Assembly (NCBI GenBank): GCA_017553965.1
Contig: JAFZJK010000201.1
Coordinates: forward strand, 1-6,750
Length of the DNA stretch: 6,750 nt
Source: Lachnospiraceae bacterium
GTDB lineage: Bacteria > Bacillota_A > Clostridia > Lachnospirales > Lachnospiraceae
Reading direction: 5' to 3'
Positions within the stretch are counted from its first letter, which is position 1, and each line of letters opens with the position of its first letter. Shown here one piece after another: positions 1 to 5,663 of the stretch. Position numbers and translations under genes: made by a program. A model generated the notes under the pieces. The model made no database searches. It saw only the letters and a program-made list of their open reading frames with translations, and was not told the origin of the DNA.

Positions 1-44
1 CAAAATACTGTATAGCATTTATGGTAGAAACAAAAAAATAATGG

Positions 45-73
45 TTGACATTTTGAGTTCTTTCCTATAAACT
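45..73 (+). promoter_or_regulatory. Candidate sigma-A promoter for the SCIFF precursor
   Basis: A perfect TTGACA (45-50) is followed by an AT-rich stretch containing TATAAA (66-71, 15-bp spacer) and, overlapping it, TAAACT (68-73, 17-bp spacer). The -35 is consensus but the choice of -10 is ambiguous. Either choice leaves a 5' leader of roughly 40 nt before the start codon at 122. It is the only promoter-like sequence I see upstream of the precursor, and it would produce a short transcript ending at the terminator at 286-313. Confidence 0.55.
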
Positions 74-110
74 TGTAGCAGTCAGTTAGATGAATATTTA
101 ACAGGTTTTT

Positions 111-116
111 AGGAGG
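111..116 (+). promoter_or_regulatory. Ribosome binding site of the SCIFF precursor
   Basis: AGGAGG, a perfect anti-16S match, ends 5 nt before the ATG at 122. It fixes the start of a very short gene and suggests high translation of the peptide. The maturase has only a weaker AAGGA site (442-446). Confidence 0.85.
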
Positions 117-121
117 ATATT

Positions 122-274
122 ATGAAACATATTAAGACTGTAGAGACACGCAATCTTTGCGAGAGCGCAAAGAAGGGCGGATGCGGCGAGTGCCAGACTT
201 CATGTCAGTCAGCATGCAAGACCAGCTGCGGTATCGCTAACCAGAAGTGCGAGAAGAGCGATAAGAAAAACTAA
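122..274 (+). CDS. scfA: SCIFF-family ranthipeptide precursor (six-cysteine peptide family), 50 aa
   Basis: Ribosomally made precursor of a thioether-bridged peptide (ranthipeptide). It opens with the family-typical leader MKHIKT and carries the signature block CGECQTSCQSACKTSC at residues 21-36, followed by GIANQKC. The six canonical cysteines are C21, C24, C28, C32, C36 and C43. Members of this family are normally encoded just upstream of a dedicated radical SAM maturase, as here (454-1842). The family match is very strong from the leader and the cysteine spacing. Two departures are visible: a seventh cysteine at residue 13, and Gly at residue 37, right after C36. As I recall, Thr37 at this place in the characterised peptide CteA accepts the thioether from Cys32. 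The tail is charged and lysine-rich. The gene is flanked by its own promoter-like site and terminator, so it is probably transcribed mostly as a short monocistronic mRNA. No dedicated protease or exporter is adjacent. Confidence 0.95.
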   Translation: MKHIKTVETRNLCESAKKGGCGECQTSCQSACKTSCGIANQKCEKSDKKN

Positions 275-285
275 AACAATGAAAG

Positions 286-313
286 TATCGCCTCGTAGTG
301 AGGCGATATTTTT
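286..313 (+). terminator. Intrinsic terminator between SCIFF precursor and maturase
   Basis: A perfect 9-bp stem, TATCGCCTC (286-294) with GAGGCGATA (300-308), has a 5-nt loop and is followed directly by TTTTT (309-313). It lies 11 nt after the precursor stop. Such a strong hairpin would stop most transcripts before the maturase, so peptide mRNA should exceed enzyme mRNA; the maturase then depends on read-through or an internal promoter. Confidence 0.88.
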
Positions 314-344
314 ATGTCACTGAAGGGAATAACATCTATTATTA

Positions 345-391
345 GGCTTCCCCTTGAGGGGAAGCTGTCTGCGAAGCAGACTGATGAGGTG
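345..391. repeat. Two-hairpin dispersed palindromic element (clostridial REP/MITE-like)
   Basis: Two adjacent perfect hairpins are visible: GCTTCCCC (346-353) with GGGGAAGC (358-365) around a TTGA loop, and GTCTGC (367-372) with GCAGAC (376-381) around GAA. The tail TGATGAGGTG (382-391) follows. I recall near-identical elements scattered between genes of many Lachnospiraceae and Ruminococcaceae genomes, often with the second stem as GTCAGC/GCTGAC. Compared with that recalled form, the second stem differs at paired positions that keep the pairing, which suggests that the folded form is selected. There is one copy in this window, so repetition is from memory and not shown here. No coding capacity. 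Confidence 0.65.
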
Positions 392-453
392 TCTATATTG
401 AAAGGCAGGCATGTTACAGATACACAATAAAAGCCTGCAGCAAGGAACGAAAT

Positions 454-1842
454 ATGATACATCAATATAAAGCCGGCGGGATGAATATAGTACTTGACGT
501 ATGTTCAGGTTCGGTCCATGCAGTGGACGACGTGACATATGATATGATAGCCGTATATGAAGATATAAATAATGAAGCTTCTGATATAGATAAGGAAAAA
601 GTATTTGAGGAGCTTAAGGAGAAATACGGGACTCCCATGGAGGAACTTTCGGAGATCTATGACGAGATAACCGAGCTTAAAGATGCAGGTAAGCTTTTTG
701 TGGAAGACACCTACGAAGATATGGCGGGAGAGCTTAAGGCAAGGACAAGCGGTGTGGTTAAGGCACTGTGCCTTCATGTAGCTCATACCTGTAACCTTAA
801 CTGTTCATACTGCTTTGCAAGCCAGGGAAAGTTCCATGGTGAAAGGGCTCTTATGAGTGCTGAGGTCGGAAAAAGAGCTATGGATTTCCTGGTAGAAAAC
901 TCAGGTACCAGACATAATCTGGAGGTTGATTTCTTCGGCGGCGAACCGCTGATGAATTTTGATGTGGTTAAGGAAGTGGTTGAGTACGCCAGAAGCATAG
1001 AAAAGCAGCATAATAAGAATTTCCGTTTTACACTTACTACAAACGGTGTGCTTATAGATGATGACGTAATAGAGTATGCCAATAAGGAAATGAGCAATGT
1101 AGTCCTTTCGCTGGATGGCCGCAAGGAAGTACATGACAGATTTCGTGTGGACTATGCGGGAAACGGAAGCTGGGAAAAGATAGTACCCAAATTCCAGAAG
1201 CTGGTTAAGCAGCGTGGCGGAAAGAACTATTACATGCGCGGCACCTTTACACATCTTAATCCCGACTTTTTGGAAGATATCAAAGTGATGCTTGACTTAG
1301 GATTCAGGGAGCTCAGTATGGAGCCGGTGGTATGTGCAAAGGGCGATCCGATGGCGCTTACCGAGGAAGACCTTTCTATAGTATATGAACAGTATGAGAA
1401 GCTGGCAGAGCTGATGCTTCAGAAGGACAAAGAGGGAGATCCGTTTACTTTCTATCATTATATGATAGACCTTAAGGGAGGCCCCTGTATATATAAGAGA
1501 ATATCCGGCTGCGGTTCGGGTACCGAATACATGGCGGTTACACCCTGGGGAGATCTGTTCCCCTGCCATCAGTTTGTCGGTGATGCCGCATTTAAGCTCG
1601 GAGATATCTGGAACGGCGTAACGGCTAAGGATGTACAGGATGATTTCGCATCCTGCAATGTATACGCAAGAGGAGAGTGCAAAAACTGCTGGGCAAGGCT
1701 TTACTGTGCAGGCGGTTGTGCAGCAAACGCATATCACGCAACAGGCTCTGTACGCGGGGTGTATGAGTCGGGCTGTAAACTCTTTAAAAAGAGACTCGAA
1801 TGCGCGATCATGGTTGAGGTAGCAAGAACACTTGGGGAATAA
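454..1842 (+). CDS. scfB: Radical SAM/SPASM SCIFF thioether maturase, 462 aa
   Basis: Radical SAM enzyme that joins a cysteine sulfur to a carbon of another residue in the SCIFF precursor encoded at 122-274. Residues 1 to about 85 form the N-terminal leader-binding (RRE-type) domain, beginning MIHQYK and NIVLDV as family members do. The radical SAM core follows, with the [4Fe-4S]/SAM motif CNLNCSYC (C113, C117, C120) and the GGEPL SAM-binding motif (162-166). The C-terminal SPASM/twitch region is cysteine-rich: C345, C353, C371, C401, C409, C412, C418, C422, C441 and C450, including GECKNCWARLYCAGGC, and should hold two auxiliary Fe-S clusters. The ATG at 454 is preferred over the one at 481 because it keeps the conserved N-terminus and has AAGGA (442-446) at 7-nt spacing. 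All expected cluster ligands look intact, and the length is normal for the family. The next gene starts 27 nt downstream, so co-transcription is likely. Expected to be cytosolic and oxygen-sensitive. Confidence 0.95.
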   Translation: MIHQYKAGGMNIVLDVCSGSVHAVDDVTYDMIAVYEDINNEASDIDKEKVFEELKEKYGTPMEELSEIYDEITELKDAGKLFVEDTYEDMAGELKARTSGVVKALCLHVAHTCNLNCSYCFASQGKFHGERALMSAEVGKRAMDFLVENSGTRHNLEVDFFGGEPLMNFDVVKEVVEYARSIEKQHNKNFRFTLTTNGVLIDDDVIEYANKEMSNVVLSLDGRKEVHDRFRVDYAGNGSWEKIVPKFQKLVKQRGGKNYYMRGTFTHLNPDFLEDIKVMLDLGFRELSMEPVVCAKGDPMALTEEDLSIVYEQYEKLAELMLQKDKEGDPFTFYHYMIDLKGGPCIYKRISGCGSGTEYMAVTPWGDLFPCHQFVGDAAFKLGDIWNGVTAKDVQDDFASCNVYARGECKNCWARLYCAGGCAANAYHATGSVRGVYESGCKLFKKRLECAIMVEVARTLGE

Positions 1843-1869
1843 TGTGTGCTTAAAAAATAGGAGAAGGAT

Positions 1870-3336
1870 ATGAATACACCGATTTATGATTTCGTAAAAG
1901 ATTACGCATCTAAGAATTCTGTAAGGCTACATATGCCCGGACATAAGGGAAGCAACGGCAGTGAAGGCACAACTGTGGGTTCATGGATGGATCAGGTTTC
2001 AAAATATGATATTACCGAAATAGATGGGGCTGATTATCTGTCAGCCCCTTGCGGTATTATTGCAGAGAGTGAAGCAAACGCCGGCAAGCTTTTCGAATGT
2101 AATACTTTTTACTCTACGGAAGGGTCCTCTTTATGTATCAGGGCCATGATGTTTCTGGTAAAGAAGTATGCAAAAAAAAGAGGACATGAACCCCTCGTTC
2201 TGGCCGGCAGAAATGCGCATGCATCTTTTGTGAATGCGGCAGCACTGCTCGATATTAATGTAGAATGGATAATGCAAAAGGAAAGCGATTCCTATGAAAG
2301 CTGTAGTATCACAGGAGAAGATATCGAGAAAGTCATAAAAGGGTATTTGGATACGGAATACCTTATTAAAAAACTGCCCGATGCAGTATATGTTACAAGT
2401 CCTGATTATCTCGGAAACATGCTTAACATAAAAGAACTGGCAGATATCTGTCATAAACACGGAATACTTTTGCTGGTGGATAACGCTCACGGTGCATATT
2501 TAAAATTCCTTGAAAAGTCACTTCATCCCATTGATCTTGGAGCTGATATCTGCTGTGACTCAGCGCATAAGACACTTCCCGTACTGACGGGAGGAGCATA
2601 CCTGCATATAGCCGGTGTGGATGCTAAGAACAATATCATTGAACAGGAGATAAAGGATAAACGTAAGTTTTTGGCAGACTATGCCCGTCAGGCTCTTTCA
2701 GTATTTGCAACTACCAGTCCATCATATCTTATCCTGCAGTCACTTGATCTGTGTAATGTTTACTTGAATGGGAACAGTGCTATAAGAAAATGCGCGGATA
2801 AGGTTGAAGCATTAAAGAAAACACTTAAAGAGAACGGATATGATCTAACCGGCGATGAACCTTTAAAGATAACTGTAAGTTTGTTTGAAAAGGAACCGAC
2901 TGCAGATTTATGTAACAAACTGATCAGGAAGCTTTCTGATAATGATATTTATGTGGAGTACCATGATAGTGCTCACATTGTTATGATGTTTTCCGGCAGT
3001 ACTTCTGAAGAAGAGCTTGAGAAAGTACAGAAAGTATTGACCATGTTTGCGGATGAAAACAGGGACGCTTTGAAAGATTTGAATACCGGTAAAAAAGCCG
3101 GGGACTCGGATAGTAGAAGAAAAAAAGTCCCTTATAGGTCCATGTCTTTTAAAGATGCCATGATGGCTCCTTCGGAACAGGTAGATGTTGAGAACAGCAT
3201 AGGCAAGGTGCTGGCGCAGCCGGTACTTAACTGCCCGCCATGTGTACCCTTATATATGTGCGGAGAGGTAATAGGAGAAGATATTAAAAACTACTGTACC
3301 GGAAAGGTAACGGTAGTGAAAAAAGGAATAAACTAA
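1870..3336 (+). CDS. PLP enzyme of the Orn/Lys/Arg decarboxylase family, divergent, 488 aa
   Basis: Fold-type I PLP protein of the short (~480 aa) Firmicute class related to SpeA/YaaO. Visible landmarks are the N-terminal HMPGHKG (21-27), DITEIDGAD (47-55), the PLP-stacking His in RNAH (H117), the PLP-ring Asp and His in VDNAHGAY (D204, H207), and the Schiff-base lysine in SAHK (K234). A charged linker (about 402-420) leads to a C-terminal domain with CPPCVP (455-460) and GEVI (465-468). Several positions differ from the SpeA-type pattern as I recall it: the phosphate-binding NGST is replaced by TEGSS (83-87), RN-x-HKS by RNAHAS, DEAHGAH by DNAHGAY, and the substrate-side PYPPGIP by NCPPCVP. 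PLP binding is therefore very likely, but the substrate is open; calling it arginine or lysine decarboxylase would be an over-reach. AGGAG (1859-1863) precedes the ATG by 6 nt. It sits between the maturase (27-nt gap) and the LysR gene (1-nt overlap). Confidence 0.82.
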   Translation: MNTPIYDFVKDYASKNSVRLHMPGHKGSNGSEGTTVGSWMDQVSKYDITEIDGADYLSAPCGIIAESEANAGKLFECNTFYSTEGSSLCIRAMMFLVKKYAKKRGHEPLVLAGRNAHASFVNAAALLDINVEWIMQKESDSYESCSITGEDIEKVIKGYLDTEYLIKKLPDAVYVTSPDYLGNMLNIKELADICHKHGILLLVDNAHGAYLKFLEKSLHPIDLGADICCDSAHKTLPVLTGGAYLHIAGVDAKNNIIEQEIKDKRKFLADYARQALSVFATTSPSYLILQSLDLCNVYLNGNSAIRKCADKVEALKKTLKENGYDLTGDEPLKITVSLFEKEPTADLCNKLIRKLSDNDIYVEYHDSAHIVMMFSGSTSEEELEKVQKVLTMFADENRDALKDLNTGKKAGDSDSRRKKVPYRSMSFKDAMMAPSEQVDVENSIGKVLAQPVLNCPPCVPLYMCGEVIGEDIKNYCTGKVTVVKKGIN

Positions 3337-4241
3337 TGACATTACAACAGCTTACATATCTGGTCACGGTAGCGGAATGCGGGAATATCACCGAGGCGGC
3401 GGAAAAACTGTTTATATCTCAGCCAAGTCTAAGTGCCGCTATACAGAATCTTGAAAAAGAAATGGGAGTAAAGGCCTTTGCCAGGTCCAATAAAGGTGTC
3501 ATAGTCACCAGGGAAGGCGAAGAACTCCTGTCATTTGCAAGACAGCTCTTAGAGCAGGCGGATAATATGAAGGAGCATTTCGGTACCGGAGAGAAACGTG
3601 CTCCGAAGTTTTCGGTTTCCTGCCAGCATTACTCTTTTGCGGTAAATGCTTTTGTTGACCTTATAAAGGAATTTGATGCCGACAGCTACGGTTTTATAAT
3701 CCGCGAAACTCAGACCGGCGAGATAATAGATGACGTGGCGGACAGCAGGAGTGAGATAGGAGTTATATACCTGTCGGAGCATAATGAGGAAATACTGGGA
3801 AAGCTGTTTCGAAAAAACAACTTGGAGTTTGAAGAAATCTATGTTGCTAAGCCCCATGTTTTCATATGCGATAAGCATCCTCTGGCAAAGAAGAAGATAA
3901 TAAAACTCCAAGAACTGACTCCTTACCCGTATCTCGTTTTTGAACAGGGTGAAAGAAACTCATTCTATTTCGCAGAGGAATTCATAAGTATGCTGGATTT
4001 CCCCAAAAGTATCCAGGTAAGAGACAGAGCAACTTTGTTTAATCTGGTGATCGGCCTTAACGGCTTTACCGTGAGCTCCGGCGTTATAGACAGGGAACTG
4101 AACGGTAGCCACATAATATCCAGACCTCTGGATATCGACTGCAAAATGCGTATTGGCATAATAAAAAAGAAAAATCTGATACTTAGCAGGTATGCCTCAT
4201 TCTATACAGAGGCTTTAAAGAAACATCTGTCCATAGTTTAA
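3336..4241 (+). CDS. LysR-type transcriptional regulator, 301 aa
   Basis: Full-length LysR family DNA-binding protein. The N-terminal winged helix-turn-helix spans residues 1-60 (recognition region around 18-37, with TEAAEKLFISQPSLSAAIQN), followed by a linker helix and a periplasmic-binding-protein-like effector domain at about 90-298. The ATG shares one base with the upstream stop codon (TAATG, 3334-3338), and AAAGGA (3322-3327) lies at 8 nt, so translation is probably coupled to the PLP enzyme gene. LysR regulators are usually divergent from their targets; here the gene is co-directional and last in its transcription unit. Its candidate targets are its own operon or the MetE-like gene that starts 169 nt downstream. 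The effector cannot be read from the sequence. Its final codons form the 5' arm of the terminator that ends the operon. Confidence 0.93.
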   Translation: MTLQQLTYLVTVAECGNITEAAEKLFISQPSLSAAIQNLEKEMGVKAFARSNKGVIVTREGEELLSFARQLLEQADNMKEHFGTGEKRAPKFSVSCQHYSFAVNAFVDLIKEFDADSYGFIIRETQTGEIIDDVADSRSEIGVIYLSEHNEEILGKLFRKNNLEFEEIYVAKPHVFICDKHPLAKKKIIKLQELTPYPYLVFEQGERNSFYFAEEFISMLDFPKSIQVRDRATLFNLVIGLNGFTVSSGVIDRELNGSHIISRPLDIDCKMRIGIIKKKNLILSRYASFYTEALKKHLSIV

Positions 4242-4264
4242 AGCTATGGACTTTTTGCTTTTTT
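4229..4264 (+). terminator. Intrinsic terminator overlapping the LysR stop codon
   Basis: A perfect 8-bp stem, GTCCATAG (4229-4236) with CTATGGAC (4244-4251), has loop TTTAAAG and is followed by TTTTT (4252-4256) and a second T run (4259-4264). The LysR stop codon TAA (4239-4241) lies inside the loop, so ribosomes finishing LysR would cover the 5' arm. It closes the 454-4241 unit. Confidence 0.85.
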
Positions 4265-4270
4265 ATATAT

Positions 4271-4299
4271 TTTACAAAAGTGTCCTTCTGAGTTATTCT
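4271..4299 (+). promoter_or_regulatory. Candidate promoter of the MetE-like gene
   Basis: TTTACA (4271-4276) is separated by exactly 17 nt from TATTCT (4294-4299), a 5/6 match to the -35 and 4/6 to the -10 consensus. It would place the start of transcription near 4305 and leave a leader of about 105 nt. The gene needs its own promoter because a strong terminator lies just upstream. Confidence 0.45.
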
Positions 4300-4303
4300 G
4301 TTT

Positions 4304-4371
4304 TCATTCAATCGGCCGAAACCTACTGAGCAAGTAGGTGAATCTAATTAAATGTCAGCAAATTTGAATGA
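4304..4371 (+). promoter_or_regulatory. Possible structured 5' leader of the MetE-like gene
   Basis: An outer inverted repeat, TCATTCAA (4304-4311) with TTGAATGA (4364-4371), encloses a perfect 7-bp hairpin, ACCTACT (4321-4327) with AGTAGGT (4333-4339), loop GAGCA. The palindrome TCGGCCGA (4312-4319) lies between. The outer 5' arm begins almost exactly at the predicted transcript start. No T-tract follows the inner hairpin, so it is not an ordinary terminator. It could be a protein operator at the DNA level (for LysR, for example) or a small RNA element. It does not resemble the S-box (SAM-I) or T-box layouts I know. Chance pairing in AT-rich DNA is a real alternative. Confidence 0.35.
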
Positions 4372-4410
4372 TTATGACAAAATGGATTAAAACACAGGAG
4401 GAAAGAGAGA

Positions 4411-5526
4411 ATGAGTAAAATATCAACACCACAGAGATATGATTTCGTGGGCAGCTTTTTAAGGCCTCAGAGATTAAAGGATGCAAAGGAAGCATTTAAA
4501 GAGGGGAAGATCAGCGAAGAAGTTCTAAACAAAGTGATCGATGAGGAAGTCACAAAGGTTGTGGCTAAGCAGAAGGAATTGGGTTTCCATGTGATAACGG
4601 ACGGAGAGTTCAGAAGAACCTTCTGGCACCTTGATTTCATGTGGGGATTTGAAGGAGTGGATCACGTACACACCGGAAAGGGAGTACAGTTTAACGGAGT
4701 GCTTGCAGTACTTGATGATACCTTTCTTATAGGAAAGATTAAGGCAAAGCCCCATCCATTTGTGGAAGGCTTTAAGTTTTTAAAGCAGTTTGAAGATGAG
4801 AATACAGTTGCCAAGTATACGATCCCGGCACCTGCACAGATGTTCCAGCAGATGATAATACCTGTGAACTTTGAGAATACAAGAAAGTTCTATGCTGACA
4901 ATGACGAGCTGATAAATGATATCGGTAAGGCATATCAGAATGTGATAAGGCAGTTTTATGATGCAGGCTGCCGTAACCTGCAGCTTGATGACTGTACATG
5001 GGGAGCAATAGTTGGGGATGCTGCAAAGCAAAGATACAAAGCACTCGGAGTTGACATAGATGAAGTAAAGAAACAGCTGCTTAAGGTAAACAATCTGGCA
5101 CTTGAAGGAAAGCCCGCGGACATGGTTATCACATCTCATATCTGCAGAGGTAATTATAATTCTGCGTTCTTTACCAGCGGACCTTATGATACGGTAGCTG
5201 ATTATGTATTTGCAAAGGAGAACGTTGATGCACTTTTCCTTGAGTATGACGATGAACGTTCGGGCGGTTTCAAGCCTTTAAGTAAAGTTTCTTTAGATAA
5301 GAAAGTGGTGCTCGGACTTATCACTACAAAGAGACCTGAACTTGAAGATAAAGAGACCGTAATAAAAAGGATCCGTGAGGCGGCAAATTATATACCGCTC
5401 GACAGACTGTATTTAAGCCCTCAGTGCGGGTTTGCATCCTGCGAGATAGGAAACAAGCTTACAGAGGAGCAGCAATGGGCAAAGCTTAAGCTTGTAAAAG
5501 AGATAGCAGAAGAAGTTTGGGGATAA
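4411..5526 (+). CDS. MetE C-terminal-domain methyltransferase (YxjG/YxjH-like), 371 aa
   Basis: Cobalamin-independent methionine synthase-type protein consisting only of the catalytic barrel; full MetE is about 750 aa with a duplicated N-terminal barrel. Zinc ligands matching the MetE His-Cys-Glu-Cys set are visible: H243 and C245 in SHICRGNY, E278 in FLEYDDERSGGF, and C339 in SPQCGFAS. LQLDD (190-194) corresponds to the conserved acidic strand near the amino-acid substrate site. The N-terminus has the family-typical VGSFLRP and ITDGEFRR motifs (13-19, 62-69). The reaction is expected to be methyl transfer to a thiol such as homocysteine, giving methionine. The methyl donor is uncertain, because stand-alone versions lack the domain that helps bind folate in MetE. 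AGGAGG (4396-4401) precedes the ATG by 9 nt. It is transcribed separately from the LysR gene upstream, which is a plausible regulator. Annotation pipelines often label it 5-methyltetrahydropteroyltriglutamate--homocysteine methyltransferase. Confidence 0.9.
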   Translation: MSKISTPQRYDFVGSFLRPQRLKDAKEAFKEGKISEEVLNKVIDEEVTKVVAKQKELGFHVITDGEFRRTFWHLDFMWGFEGVDHVHTGKGVQFNGVLAVLDDTFLIGKIKAKPHPFVEGFKFLKQFEDENTVAKYTIPAPAQMFQQMIIPVNFENTRKFYADNDELINDIGKAYQNVIRQFYDAGCRNLQLDDCTWGAIVGDAAKQRYKALGVDIDEVKKQLLKVNNLALEGKPADMVITSHICRGNYNSAFFTSGPYDTVADYVFAKENVDALFLEYDDERSGGFKPLSKVSLDKKVVLGLITTKRPELEDKETVIKRIREAANYIPLDRLYLSPQCGFASCEIGNKLTEEQQWAKLKLVKEIAEEVWG

Positions 5527-5591
5527 GCTCTTTTAAATTTATCTGACAAAGTTTGTTTTATACCGATAGCTTGCGACTATTGATTTTTAAG

Positions 5592-5613
5592 GCATTATAT
5601 GATACTATAATGC
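5592..5613 (+). promoter_or_regulatory. AT-rich inverted repeat containing TATAAT
   Basis: GCATTATA (5592-5599) pairs perfectly with TATAATGC (5606-5613) around TGATAC, and the stem can be lengthened by a G-U and an A-U pair. A weak T-rich run (TTGTTT) follows. It may be the terminator of the MetE-like gene, for which I see no better candidate in 5527-5663. Alternatively TATAAT (5606-5611) is the -10 of the next gene: TTGATT (5580-5585) is the nearest -35-like match but sits 20 nt away, which is longer than optimal. The two readings are not exclusive. Confidence 0.35.
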
Positions 5614-5653
5614 TTGTTTCAGCCAAGTAATATTGGTGATGAAAGCAGATTTT

Positions 5654-5658
5654 GGAGG
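5654..5658 (+). promoter_or_regulatory. Ribosome binding site deciding the zinc-ribbon gene start
   Basis: GGAGG ends 5 nt before the ATG at 5664. A TTG at 5652 in the same frame would lie upstream of, and overlap, this site, so the start is the ATG at 5664, giving MNISSIQC. Confidence 0.8.
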
Positions 5659-5663
5659 ACAAA

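Noticed and set aside
405..438. Inverted repeat GCAGGC (405-410) / GCCTGC (433-438) before the maturase
   Set aside because: Only 6 bp around a 22-nt loop, with no T-run or conserved context; easily expected by chance.
271..465. 64-codon minus-strand open frame over the terminator and repeat
   Set aside because: It runs through an intrinsic terminator and a palindromic repeat, has no ribosome site and no recognisable protein features.
481..483. ATG at 481 as an alternative maturase start
   Set aside because: It would remove the conserved MIHQYK start of the leader-binding domain, and it lacks a good ribosome site.
505..1737. Several minus-strand open frames of 93-146 codons and a 63-codon plus-strand frame at 1631-1822
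   Set aside because: All lie inside the maturase gene, whose frame has clear family motifs throughout; they are shadows without ribosome sites.
4265..4410. S-box (SAM-I) riboswitch or T-box leader for the MetE-like gene
   Set aside because: The leader is only about 105 nt and lacks the T-box GGUGG-ACCGCG element, the multi-helix S-box layout and a terminator hairpin.
5652..5654. TTG at 5652 as the zinc-ribbon gene start
   Set aside because: It overlaps the GGAGG ribosome site that serves the ATG at 5664.
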